Shown one piece after another: positions 7,294 to 15,444 of a DNA stretch of 64,000 bases (the stretch's first letter is position 1; every line of letters begins with the position of its first letter). The position numbers and the translations under genes are program-made. The stretch covers positions 2,728,001 to 2,792,000 of the forward strand of contig NZ_CP155552.1 in NCBI RefSeq assembly GCF_036632915.2. The letters run 5' to 3'. This stretch comes from Faecalibacterium taiwanense. Lineage in GTDB: Bacteria; Bacillota; Clostridia; Oscillospirales; Ruminococcaceae. Under the pieces are notes generated by a model, which was not told the origin of the DNA, searched no databases, and saw nothing but the letters and a program-made list of their open reading frames with translations.

Positions 7294-8901
7294 ATGAGCA
7301 AGGAATACAACATCGGCATCTACATCCGCCTCTCAATGGCTGATGAAGATACCGGCTATGGCAGCAAGGCGGAAAGTGACAGCATCGGCAACCAGCGTAT
7401 GCTCATCAATCGCTTTCTCGACAATCATCCGGAGTTGTCTCACTGTCAGCGGTCTGAGTTTGCGGATGACGGTTATACCGGCACGAACTTTCACCGTCCT
7501 CAGTTCACGCAGATGATGGAGAAGGTCAAGCGCGGCGAAATCGATCTGATCTGCGTCAAAGACTTTTCCCGCTTTTCTCGTGACTACATTGAAACGGGAA
7601 ACTATCTGGAATGCACTTTTCCATTCATGGGCGTCCGCTTTATTTCCATCAACGACGGCTATGACAGTGACGATTACAAAGGCACAACGGGCGGTCTGGA
7701 AGTGGTTATGCGCAGCATCATCTACGCCGCATACAGCAAAGACCTTTCCGTAAAGACCACATCGGCAAAAATCCAGATGATGAAGCAAGGCAAGTATGTC
7801 GGTGGCTACGCTCCATACGGCTACGTCCTGCATCCCACCATTCGGAACAAACTTGCCGTAGACCCGGAGGCGGCTGATGTGATCCGTCGTATCTTCCGCG
7901 AGGCTCTGGAAGGCAGCAACACCTCTCAGATTGCCCGCAGCCTGAATGATGACGGCATCCCGACGCCGGGGCAATACTTCAAGAACAAGCATCCCGACAA
8001 GAAGAAGTTCAGTAACATGAGCGAGAAAATCAGTTGGGAAACCGTGATGGTCTATAACATTCTCAAGAACCTTGTTTACACCGGAACACTGGTCAGCCGC
8101 AAAATGAAGTCCTGCGGTGTCGGCTCAAAAAAGCGTGTTGTCAATGAGCCGATTATCGTAGAAGGAACGCATGAAGCGATTATCAGCAAGGAAGACTTTG
8201 AGCTTGCTCAGAAGGTCATTCGAGGCGGAGGACGGAATCCCACGCGCAAGCAGCATGACTATCCGCTCAAGGGACTCGTCCGCTGCGGTAACTGTAAACG
8301 TGCTATGACACGCCGAAAGAACAAGACTGGCATTCGATACTTCCAGTGCATTCACTCGGTCAACAACGGAAACACAGATTGTCCGGTTGGCAGGAGCTTT
8401 CCGGAAATGGATATTGAGAAGGTTGTCTTCCATGCTCTTACTCTGTTTCTTGCTTTGGCACAGAAGGAATCAGTCCAAAATCGAGAGGTCGGTGATCTAC
8501 GGAAATCTGCCATCAAGGAATGCGCTGATAAAATCCGGATTCTTCAAAAGCAGAACGAGCAGCACAAGGCGTCCAAGCTGAGGCTCTACGAAAAGTACGC
8601 AGCCGGAAGTATCACGAAGGAAGCGTACATTCAGCAAAAGGCGGCAACGGACACGAAAATTGCTGAAAACGATGAAGCAATCCAGCGCAGTCACGAACGG
8701 ATGAAGGAACTTGACTCCGAGACCTCCTGTTCGGATGAAAAGCTGGATGCTGTCTGCGATCAGTACGCCGACTGCAAAGCTCTGACCTATGAGCTGACCC
8801 ACGCATTCATTTCTGCGGTCTACATTTACGATCTCGACAACATAGAAATCGTCTGGAAGTTCAAGGACTTCCTCACTACATTAGAAGGAGAAGCCAAATG
8901 A
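7294..8901 (+). CDS. Large serine recombinase 3
   Basis: A 535-residue large serine recombinase whose ATG directly follows the TAA of gene 2. The catalytic serine lies in YIRLSMADE and the second motif is CVKDFSRFSRDYIE. The recombinase domain continues through FPFMGVRFISINDGYDS. The zinc ribbon is CGNCKRAM...YFQCIHSVNNGNTDC. A coiled coil and a beta-rich tail close the protein. Its terminal ATGA overlaps the start of the small resolvase-like gene at 8898, implying translational coupling. Like its two neighbours it appears catalytically intact. Confidence 0.92.
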   Translation: MSKEYNIGIYIRLSMADEDTGYGSKAESDSIGNQRMLINRFLDNHPELSHCQRSEFADDGYTGTNFHRPQFTQMMEKVKRGEIDLICVKDFSRFSRDYIETGNYLECTFPFMGVRFISINDGYDSDDYKGTTGGLEVVMRSIIYAAYSKDLSVKTTSAKIQMMKQGKYVGGYAPYGYVLHPTIRNKLAVDPEAADVIRRIFREALEGSNTSQIARSLNDDGIPTPGQYFKNKHPDKKKFSNMSEKISWETVMVYNILKNLVYTGTLVSRKMKSCGVGSKKRVVNEPIIVEGTHEAIISKEDFELAQKVIRGGGRNPTRKQHDYPLKGLVRCGNCKRAMTRRKNKTGIRYFQCIHSVNNGNTDCPVGRSFPEMDIEKVVFHALTLFLALAQKESVQNREVGDLRKSAIKECADKIRILQKQNEQHKASKLRLYEKYAAGSITKEAYIQQKAATDTKIAENDEAIQRSHERMKELDSETSCSDEKLDAVCDQYADCKALTYELTHAFISAVYIYDLDNIEIVWKFKDFLTTLEGEAK

Positions 8902-9293
8902 AAGTATTTCTTTATATCCGCGTTGCCTGTGCGGATCAGCTTGCGGCAGCAAACCAGCGGGAAGAGCTGGAACGCTATGCGAAGGACAAAGGCTATGAGG
9001 TGGCTGCTGCTGTGGCGGCAGACGGCATCTCCGGCGTCCATACGGAAGGTATCATGAACTTCCTGCTGAACGAAGCCAAATGTCAAGGCATCGGCACGAT
9101 CCTCGCCCGCGACACCTCGCGGATCAGCCGGGACGCTTCCTCTTTCATGAGGTTTGAGCGAAAGTTCAAGGAGAATGGCATCCGGTTTGAGTATCTGTCC
9201 AAGCCTGACAACGAGCTTCCGGTCACTCCGATGATGGAGGCATTTGAAGCGGCATACAAGAATCGCCGCGCAAAGAACGGCAAAAGAGCATAG
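8898..9293 (+). CDS. Resolvase-domain protein lacking the catalytic serine
   Basis: A 131-residue protein consisting only of a serine-recombinase N-terminal domain. The start reads FLYIRVACADQ where active enzymes have YxRVSTxDQ, so the nucleophile serine is alanine. The D-G-x-S-G segment is altered (DGISGVHTEG), although RDTSRISRD, the arginine-bearing motif, is kept. There is no DNA-binding or zinc domain. It is translationally coupled to recombinase 3 by ATGA overlap. A catalytically dead partner or directionality factor for the three recombinases is plausible, but that is inference. It could also be a decaying remnant, although the frame is intact and a terminator follows cleanly. Confidence 0.75.
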   Translation: MKVFLYIRVACADQLAAANQREELERYAKDKGYEVAAAVAADGISGVHTEGIMNFLLNEAKCQGIGTILARDTSRISRDASSFMRFERKFKENGIRFEYLSKPDNELPVTPMMEAFEAAYKNRRAKNGKRA

Positions 9294-9302
9294 AGAAAAC
9301 GC

Positions 9303-9340
9303 AAGCCGTTCACGGGTGGTTGTCCACCTATGAACGGCTT
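9303..9340 (+). terminator. Terminator of the recombinase operon
   Basis: AAGCCGTTCA (9303-9312) pairs perfectly with TGAACGGCTT (9331-9340), with an inner GGTGG/CCACC stem. A T-run follows ~13 bases later. It closes the 3937-9293 operon and lies just inside the right end of element A. Confidence 0.75.
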
Positions 9341-9385
9341 GTAAATTCTCAAAATTTTTTTAGTCCCTACTTGACACAAGAAGAC

Positions 9386-11041
9386 ATGAGCCGTTTTGGA
9401 CGGAACTATCTGGAAGTTGGATTTTACACCGAAATTCAGTTTCCATCAAAAGGTGTTCGGTTCATTGCCATCAATAATAATGTAGACAGTGCCAATCCAA
9501 CAGACAACGACTTTACGCCCTTTCTGAACATTATGAACGAGTGGTACGCCAAAGATACCAGCAACAAAATTCGTGCGGTGTTCAAGTCCCGGATGCAGGA
9601 CGGCAAACGGTGCAGTGGCAGTATTCCCTACGGGTACAAACGGATTCCCGGTGATAAGCAGACGCTTTATGTGGACGAAGAAGCCGCTGCCGTTGTCCGT
9701 AGAATCTTCGATATGGCAGCCAGCGGTGCCAGTCTTGCACAAATTGGCCAGACTCTTTCGGATGAAAAAGTGCTGATCCCGTCTGCATATGAAGAACAGT
9801 ATCATCCTGAATCTGCTCGGCACCATTCGTACCACGACCCCTATCGATGGAATACGACCACCTTGACCTATGTTCTTGACCGTCAGGAGTATCTTGGGCA
9901 TACGGTGCTGTGCAAAAGTATTCGTGAAAACTTCAAGCTAAAAAAGCGCCGCGCTGCAACCCCGGAAGAAAGAATCGTATTCAAAAACACTCATGAAGCT
10001 ATCATCGACCAAGAAACATGGGATAAGGCACAACGTCTTCGGAAACGTTGCCCGAAAAGACTGCCGGATGGGACATATACACATCGGCTGTCGGGTATGG
10101 TTTTCTGTGCTGACTGCGGCTCCCGGATGAGCTTTTCCAGCCCAGAATCCAAACATCGGGATTCTAATGTAGTGTACGATTCGGATTCTTCATGGCAGTG
10201 CAGCAAATACCGTAATATGTACGTCTCCTGCACATCCCATTTTATCAAGACATCAACCATTGAAGACGCCATTCTGGAGGCAATAAAAGCAATGGCGCAA
10301 AAAGTCCTTGAGGATGAAACAGAATTTGCAGAACAGCTTCGAACTTTATGGGAAAGCCAGAACAGTCAATCTTCTAACGAGTACAAAAAAGAACTGCTCG
10401 CTGTGCAAAAGAGAATGGATGAGCTTGATACTTTGATTCGCAGCCTATATGAAAGCAGTGTTATAGGTAAAATCCCGGAACGTCAATTCCAGCGGCTGAT
10501 GGCACAGTACGATGAAGAACAAACGGGCTGTGAAATCCGTATGGCGGAACTGAAAAAAGAACTGGACAACGCTGAAACAACGAAAGTTGACCTGAAACGC
10601 TTTGTAAAACTGATTCGGAAATATAAGGACTGTGAAACGCTGACAGATGAAATGCTGTACGAGCTGGTAGAAAAAGTGGTGATTCATTCCGCATCCGGCG
10701 GACGGACGATCTACCGTCAACAGCAAATCGACATTTATTTCAACTTCATTGGCGATACTTTTCCCAGCCAAATCGAGATCAACCACGACGATGCGAAAAA
10801 GATTACAGAACAGCAGATAGCCAAGCGTAAAAAGTACCAAAAAACATCTGGAGAAAACCGCAAGAAAAAACGAGTGGCTTTGAGAGAAGCTGCTAAAACT
10901 GACCCGCAAGCAGCAGCAGAGTACGAAGCACTCTTACAGAAAAACCGGGAACGCTGCCGCCAATATGCCCAAAAGAAAAAGCTGGCTCAACAAGAGCTTG
11001 CCGAAAAAATCCCCTTCAACTTGAACCAACCGATGAACTGA
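9386..11041 (+). pseudogene. 5'-truncated large serine recombinase (DUF4368 type)
   Basis: The frame begins at ATGAGCCGTTTTGG, coding DMSRFGRNYLEVGFYTE, which is the middle of a serine recombinase catalytic domain. The preceding ~65 residues with the nucleophile serine are absent. Upstream in-frame codons cross the terminator hairpin of element A. The rest looks complete: recombinase domain, zinc ribbon (CADCGSRMSF and a second C pair), coiled coil, then a lysine/arginine-rich DUF4368-like tail. The simplest reading is that element A integrated into this gene, which belonged to element B. The missing 5' part would then lie left of the window. It cannot be catalytically active as it stands. 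Confidence 0.85.
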
Positions 11042-11054
11042 AAGGAGAATCCGC

Positions 11055-11444
11055 ATGAACAAACTTGAAAATTCCATCCATGACAACGCTAACGGTCTGG
11101 ACTACACCCTTGTCAATGACCACTATCTGCCGAACCTGACCGCAGCAGCCCCGGCAGAACAGCACCCCATCGGGAGGTGGGGCCGCTTACATAAGAAATA
11201 TCTGCAAGAACATCATCCTATCCGGTACAATCAACTGCTCCTGTCCGGTGAGCTAAGCGGCTACCTTGCCAAGCTGGACAAGCAGGCCGAGGAACAGCTT
11301 GTGTTGACCGTCCGGCAGATGCAGAAAGCCGAGGATGTGACCGAAGACCTGAAAGCCGCCGATCAACTGGAATGGGTGCTCCGGATGAACAGCATCCGAA
11401 ACCGCGCCGAGGAAATCATCAAGTCTGAGCTGATTTTTGTCTGA
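11055..11444 (+). CDS. tnpV: TnpV family transposon protein
   Basis: A 129-residue protein of the TnpV family known from Tn4451-like and Tn1549-like elements. Diagnostic features are the YTLVNDHYLPNL start, IGRWGRLHKKYLQEHHP, and the conserved end RMNSIRNRAEEIIKSELIF. The start follows AAAGGAG and lies 13 bases after the truncated recombinase. The role of TnpV is not established; the family is consistently linked to serine-recombinase elements. It is one of three tnpV copies in the window (also 19180-19557 and, nested in another gene, 43423-43779). A terminator follows at 11462. Confidence 0.9.
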   Translation: MNKLENSIHDNANGLDYTLVNDHYLPNLTAAAPAEQHPIGRWGRLHKKYLQEHHPIRYNQLLLSGELSGYLAKLDKQAEEQLVLTVRQMQKAEDVTEDLKAADQLEWVLRMNSIRNRAEEIIKSELIFV

Positions 11445-11461
11445 TACAATATTGCATCTCT

Positions 11462-11493
11462 GACCGCCCTGCACGACTGCAAGGCGGTCTTTT
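11462..11493 (+). terminator. Terminator downstream of tnpV
   Basis: GACCGCC (11462-11468) pairs with GGCGGTC (11483-11489), followed directly by TTTT. Confidence 0.75.
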
Positions 11494-11547
11494 CGTTACA
11501 TCGGGTCTGCACACGGCAGCCCCTTTTTGATACGGAGGTACACGCCT

Positions 11548-11871
11548 ATGAAACTGACTTTTGATGAAAAGAAGCTGCTCTATGCCTACGGCAACCCCGA
11601 TCTGGCACTGACCCGCAAGCGGCTGTATGAGGTTGCCGGACTGACGGTTGATCCTGATCTGAACAGGCTGGTGTTCGATTTCGTCCGTAAGCTGGAGAAC
11701 GAATCGCTGCATCTGGAGCGCTGGTACGACCAGATGTTCTACTTCATCCGTTCCGAGATGGAGTGTTATGCTAGGATGGAGAAGCTGGCGCAGGACATCG
11801 AGCGTGATGAGGATTGGGGGCCTGAGATGTTTGAGGAAAACGAAGATGACGAACTCTCTGACGATGTTTAA
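11548..11871 (+). CDS. Hypothetical element protein
   Basis: A 107-residue acidic protein with a TACGGAGG ribosome site. The first residues (MKLTFDEKKLLYAYG) resemble the start of the 'transposon-transfer assisting' family represented at 39176, but the rest is longer and helical and ends in a run of Asp/Glu. There is no membrane segment or cysteine motif. Its 3' end overlaps the next frame (11846), suggesting an operon. Function not recognised. Confidence 0.6.
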   Translation: MKLTFDEKKLLYAYGNPDLALTRKRLYEVAGLTVDPDLNRLVFDFVRKLENESLHLERWYDQMFYFIRSEMECYARMEKLAQDIERDEDWGPEMFEENEDDELSDDV

Positions 11872-12157
11872 GCTGGAAACCATGATCTACGCCAGCGAGG
11901 ACGGAACGAACAGCGTGTTCACGCTGAATTCTGCCTTGCAGAAGCAGCTTGACGCCCTTGCAACGCAGCACCCGGAGGTGTGCCAGCGGAAGGCAAGGGG
12001 CGAAGCTGGCGGGGTAACGTATCAGGTCAGGGTGCCGCACTGGCTATCCAGCCCGTGCGGGGCACCGATCTGCTATGGTAAAATAATCTCCAATCGGCTA
12101 CCGTATCCCTGCAAGTCATCATTGGTTTGTGTAAACACAAAGAAGCGGCGGCTCTGA
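11846..12157 (+). CDS. Hypothetical element protein, probably 3'-truncated
   Basis: A frame of 103 residues overlapping the 3' end of the 11548 gene. The first ~65 residues (FKLETMIYASEDGTNSVFTL onward) look like a real conserved element protein. After GGVTYQV the composition changes to a short, cysteine-containing tail with no clear structure. That suggests a deletion or frameshift where the two-component remnant begins. A strong hairpin lies just 3'. Function unknown. Confidence 0.45.
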   Translation: MTNSLTMFKLETMIYASEDGTNSVFTLNSALQKQLDALATQHPEVCQRKARGEAGGVTYQVRVPHWLSSPCGAPICYGKIISNRLPYPCKSSLVCVNTKKRRL

Positions 12158-12174
12158 AAATTGAGCCGCCGCTT
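12143..12174 (-). terminator. Strong hairpin terminator, convergent position
   Basis: AAGCGGCGGCTC (12143-12154) pairs perfectly over 12 bases with GAGCCGCCGCTT (12163-12174). On the minus strand it is followed by CTTTGTGTTT, so it best serves the leftward remnant operon at 12250-13811. It may also stop rightward reads. Confidence 0.6.
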
Positions 12175-12249
12175 CAAAATGGGCGTGCGGATATGTCTGC
12201 TATACGACGGCTTTTTTCTTTTGCCGTCGTCCGGTAGATCATTCCATAT

Positions 12250-12560
12250 TTATGAAACTTGGTGCTTGGCAAATACACGGCGAGAGATACCTGCACCAAC
12301 TCCCAAAAAGAGTAGTGCTGCCGGGATTGCCCATATCGCATACAGCATACCGTTACTCATTTGTTCCACCGACAGGAGCGAAATAGCCAGTACATGATAG
12401 ATAGGAAGAAGTCCAACCAATCGGAACAACGGATTTGCTTCTGTGATTGGCAGCAAAACTGGGAACAGAAAAATTGCTATCGCCGCAACCAAAGCTACAA
12501 TCTGATTTTTACTGATTGCAGATAGGAACAGTGTAATTCCAGTAACGCTGAGGGTAGCCT
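12250..12560 (-). pseudogene. C-terminal remnant of an ABC-2 type permease
   Basis: Only the last ~100 residues of a polytopic membrane protein remain. They contain three hydrophobic segments (TGITLFLSAIS, then VAAIAIFLFPVLLP, then AIWAIPAALLFLGVGAGI). The frame opens out of the sensor kinase sequence at about 12555-12560 without a start codon. This marks a deletion that removed the kinase ATPase domain and most of the transporter locus. Permeases of this kind accompany VanR/BceR-like two-component systems in bacteriocin-resistance loci. Confidence 0.6.
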
Positions 12561-13150
12561 TTTAGTACTGTTAGAGGGGTACGCAAATCGTGAGCAAAAG
12601 CGGCGTTGAGTGCTTTTCGTTCTTCAACTTGCCGCCACATTTTAGAGAAATTGTCCGCAAGGGTTGTCCGCATGATTTCAAAGGACGCGCAAAGCTGCCC
12701 CAATTCATCGTTGTTATCATAGTCGATTGAAAAGTCCAAGTCGTTGTTCGCTATTTTTTCAGAAGCAGTCCGCAGTTCCACAAGCGGCTTTTTCAGCCTG
12801 TTTCTGTAAAATAGCAGCGCAGCAGCGATAATACAGAATGCAGAATAGATAGGAGTTGCAACAATGGGAAGTTTCTCCAGTAGCGCAATGGTACACTCGT
12901 CCTCTTTAGACATCGGGACGGGCACTGTCCCGATGTAAGCGCCGTTGCCCAACTGTTCTCCCTGCTCATTCGTCAAATAATATTTTTCGCCGGACGGAGG
13001 ATAAGATGCACTGATACCCTCGGCAGCACCATCACAGATTGAAAAAGTTGTTACGGATAGAAAGACTGCGAGTACAACAAAGGCAATTACATAGAGAACA
13101 AGGCTTTTTCGGAGAGATAAATAGTGCTTGCGGCAATTTACTTGACCCAT
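12509..13150 (-). pseudogene. Truncated sensor histidine kinase
   Basis: The N-terminal part of a two-component sensor: a transmembrane segment near residues 12-32, an extracytoplasmic loop, a second membrane segment (IYSAFCIIAAALLFY), a HAMP-like linker, then the phosphoacceptor box AFAHDLRTPLTVLKGY. It breaks immediately after the H-box into an unrelated 14-residue tail. No HATPase domain exists downstream; permease sequence follows in another frame. The ATG at 13150 overlaps the end of the response regulator frame. Because the ATP-binding half is missing, it cannot signal. Confidence 0.8.
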
Positions 13151-13811
13151 TTGTATCCACACCCCCAAACCGTTTCAACATATATATGGTCGGTATATGC
13201 AGCAATTTTAGTCCGTATCCTGCGGATATGCTCTGCCACAACGCTACTGTCACCCTCGCTTTCATAACCCCAAATACGCTCATAAATCCGTTCTTTATCA
13301 AAGATCTGTCCTGGATTTTGAGAAAGCAGTTCCACAATATCAAATTCCCTTTTGCAAGACCGACACGCTTATCGCCAAAGAATAAGCAACGTTCTGAATA
13401 GTCAATCGTCAAATCACCGGAAAACTTGACTTGTGCTTCAAAATTGTGTCGTGCTTCCCGGCGCAGATGAGCGCGTACCCGCGCTTCAAGCTCTACGAGG
13501 GAAAAGGGCTTTACAATATAATCATCACCGCCAACAGCAAAGCCTTTTACCTTATCTGTATCTTCGATTCTGGCAGTCAGAAAAAGGATCGGGCAGGATA
13601 TGTGATCACGGATACGCTTGCAAACTTCTAACCCGTCTGTTCCGGGCATATTGATGTCAAGCAAAATAATATCCGGTTGTTTTTCCACTTGCTTTAGTGC
13701 TTCTGCACCATTGAAAGCGGGCAGGACACGAAAGCCCTTGCTTTCAAAAAAGTTACTGAGCATAGAAACAATATCGCTTTCATCATCAGCAATCAGTATC
13801 TTTGCATTCAT
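13138..13811 (-). pseudogene. OmpR-family response regulator, frameshifted
   Basis: The receiver domain is intact (ILIADDESDIV..., phospho-Asp in DIILLDINMPG, conserved Lys in DDYIVKPF). The winged-helix output domain (ELLSQNPGQIFDKERIYERI to GCGYKWVK) continues in a different frame. The break is at a T-run on the plus strand (13350-13353), where one more base would restore KREFDIVELL. The ATG at 13811 follows AGGAGGTG. It would pair with the truncated kinase. The frameshift may be a sequencing error, but the kinase deletion is not. Confidence 0.8.
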
Positions 13812-13973
13812 TATGCCCACCTCCTAACAGCAAATATAGCAATCATTTTTCAATTATTTATCTATTCTCCTAGACGTATTATATTCGTTATCTCAAAGAA
13901 TACAAGGCGGTAAATATGAATTATAAAATGTTTGTAAGCAAATAAAAGTTTTTGAAAAAGGAGCGTGATACCA

Positions 13974-14290
13974 TTGACCCAACCCAAATCCGACCTTGCC
14001 TACCTCCGCAGCGAAAAAGCCAAAGCAGAGCAGAAGCTGCGCTCTTGCCAGCACCGGGAGAAGATCCTTGAACGCAGGATGTCGGAGCTGAACCGGAGAG
14101 AGCGTGTGCATCGTCTTTGCACCCGTGCCGGAATGCTGGAAAGCTTTTGGTCTGTCCGGGAGAGCTGACCGACGATCAGGTGATGGAACTGCTGAAAATC
14201 TCATTCCGTCAACCGGAAGTCGTGCTGGCACTTGCAAAGATGGTGCATAACGTTCACGAACGCAGCAACGTCCAAAACCCTTTAGAATAA
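13974..14290 (+). pseudogene. DUF3847 family protein, frameshifted
   Basis: A small, helical, highly charged protein found next to relaxase genes on Clostridial elements, with the signature RERVHRLCTRAGMLESF. I take the TTG at 13974 as start because AAAAAGGAG precedes it. After LESF the frame shifts at a TTTT run (14145-14148). One added T restores ELTDDQVMELLKISF and a stop at 14288-14290. The restored length (~106 residues) matches the intact homologue at 22288. The gene ends one base before the oriT nic core. Confidence 0.75.
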
Positions 14291-14329
14291 AGGGCGCAAT
14301 TATACACCGTTCCGGTGAAATTGCGGTCT
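14291..14329 (+). other. oriT: Origin of transfer (oriT), MOBQ/RSF1010-like, of element B
   Basis: AGGGCGCAATTA (14291-14302) matches 11 of 12 positions of the reverse complement of the RSF1010-type nic core TAAGTGCGCCCT. Next to it is a perfect hairpin CACCG-TTC-CGGTG (14305-14317), placed on the same side of nic as the hairpin in RSF1010. The same core plus hairpin occurs at 22592 before the other MobA/MobL gene. The cognate relaxase is at 15445. Confidence 0.75.
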
Positions 14330-14455
14330 TGCAGACGGCTCGATGAAATCGAAGCTGGCGTTTGTGCGCCAGCCCGATTCCATCCCAAGGAAAACTGCAT
14401 TTTTCTTGCGCTGCTTTGCAGCTATCCTTTTGCAGAAGAACACGATATAAAGTAC

Positions 14456-14488
14456 AAAAGCCGACTGGAAAAATCCTAGTCGGCTTTT
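14456..14488. terminator. Bidirectional terminator
   Basis: AAAAGCCGACT (14456-14466) pairs with AGTCGGCTTTT (14478-14488), 11 perfect base pairs. It lies just past the end of the leftward nuclease gene (14523-15344). Confidence 0.75.
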
Positions 14489-14522
14489 GAATTTTTAGGG
14501 ATAAAGTTCAATCAAAAGAGCA

Positions 14523-15344
14523 TCAAATTCTTTGCAGTAACATCTTACGGTCATCCTCAGAAATCCCCATGGCATCCATAGCCTGTTCTGGGCTGAGATT
14601 CATGTTTTTCATCAGGTTCTTTACAGACACCAAAAGAGTTTTGATGTTCTGCTCAGCAGCGGTTTCGTCCCGCATTTTTTCCATAGCTCTGCACATAGTT
14701 GCCACTCCCTTCTCGTTTTCTTTGAAGTACCATACTCGATTGGCCAAAATGGGATAGTACATTTTGCTGGAATCGGTACAGAAAAAGTCATGCATCAATT
14801 TACCAAGCGCCGTTTCATCCTTAATCTGCGAGTTAACATAGATGATATGAGCCTGATCATTAAAGATCATTCCGGTTTCCTGAACAGTTCGGTCAATATG
14901 ATAAATCGGAAGCCCAGCCCTCAAAATATCGTTTTCTGTGATAAAGATGACATAAGTTTCATTCAACGCATCGTATTCCTCACCGGAATCTGTCAGATTT
15001 GCATCAAGTAAGCTGCTATTGTAGCGAGCACGTTTTTCACTTGCGCCCCGGTCACTGCGCTGGACTTCAATATTATATGCACGGTTGTTTCGGTCTACCG
15101 CCAGAATGTCCAGCCGAACCGAACGTCCCTGCAAATTTTTAATGCTGTATTGTCCATGAACCTCTCGCACAACCAAATCGTCCCTCTTCAGGATGATTCG
15201 GAGCAAGAACTCTGCACAGTCGTGGTCTTCAAACACCGCAGCCATAAAATCATCATCAATCAAACGAAACTCTCGAATCCGCTGCAAATCTTCCTTGTGT
15301 TTCTGCTCAAAGTCCAGTTCTTGTTCTGATTTTCTTTCTGACAT
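14523..15344 (-). CDS. Rpn-family PD-(D/E)XK nuclease / putative transposase
   Basis: A protein of ~273 residues of the recombination-promoting nuclease (Rpn, PF12784-like) family. The nuclease core is visible as VRLDILAVDRNNRAYNIEVQ, where D...(E/D)VQ supplies the catalytic acids, followed by RARYNSSLLD. The C-terminal tail carries the LSPEQAMDAMGISEDDRKMLLQ repeat typical of the family. I prefer the ATG at 15344 behind GGTGAG; an upstream ATG at 15389 lacks a ribosome site. It is oriented against its neighbours and sits between oriT and the relaxase gene. It probably entered as an independent insertion. Confidence 0.8.
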   Translation of the reverse strand: MSERKSEQELDFEQKHKEDLQRIREFRLIDDDFMAAVFEDHDCAEFLLRIILKRDDLVVREVHGQYSIKNLQGRSVRLDILAVDRNNRAYNIEVQRSDRGASEKRARYNSSLLDANLTDSGEEYDALNETYVIFITENDILRAGLPIYHIDRTVQETGMIFNDQAHIIYVNSQIKDETALGKLMHDFFCTDSSKMYYPILANRVWYFKENEKGVATMCRAMEKMRDETAAEQNIKTLLVSVKNLMKNMNLSPEQAMDAMGISEDDRKMLLQRI

Positions 15345-15444
15345 CGGCTCACCAGCTTTCTGTTTACTTATCCAAGATAATAGTATCATAAATCCACATT
15401 TTTTACAAGGGAACGTTTCAAATGCTCACAAGGAGGTGATTCCT

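Noticed and set aside
9320..9385. N-terminal extension of the 9386 recombinase frame (start at 9320)
   Set aside because: These codons cross element A's terminator hairpin and match no recombinase sequence; the frame is open by chance.
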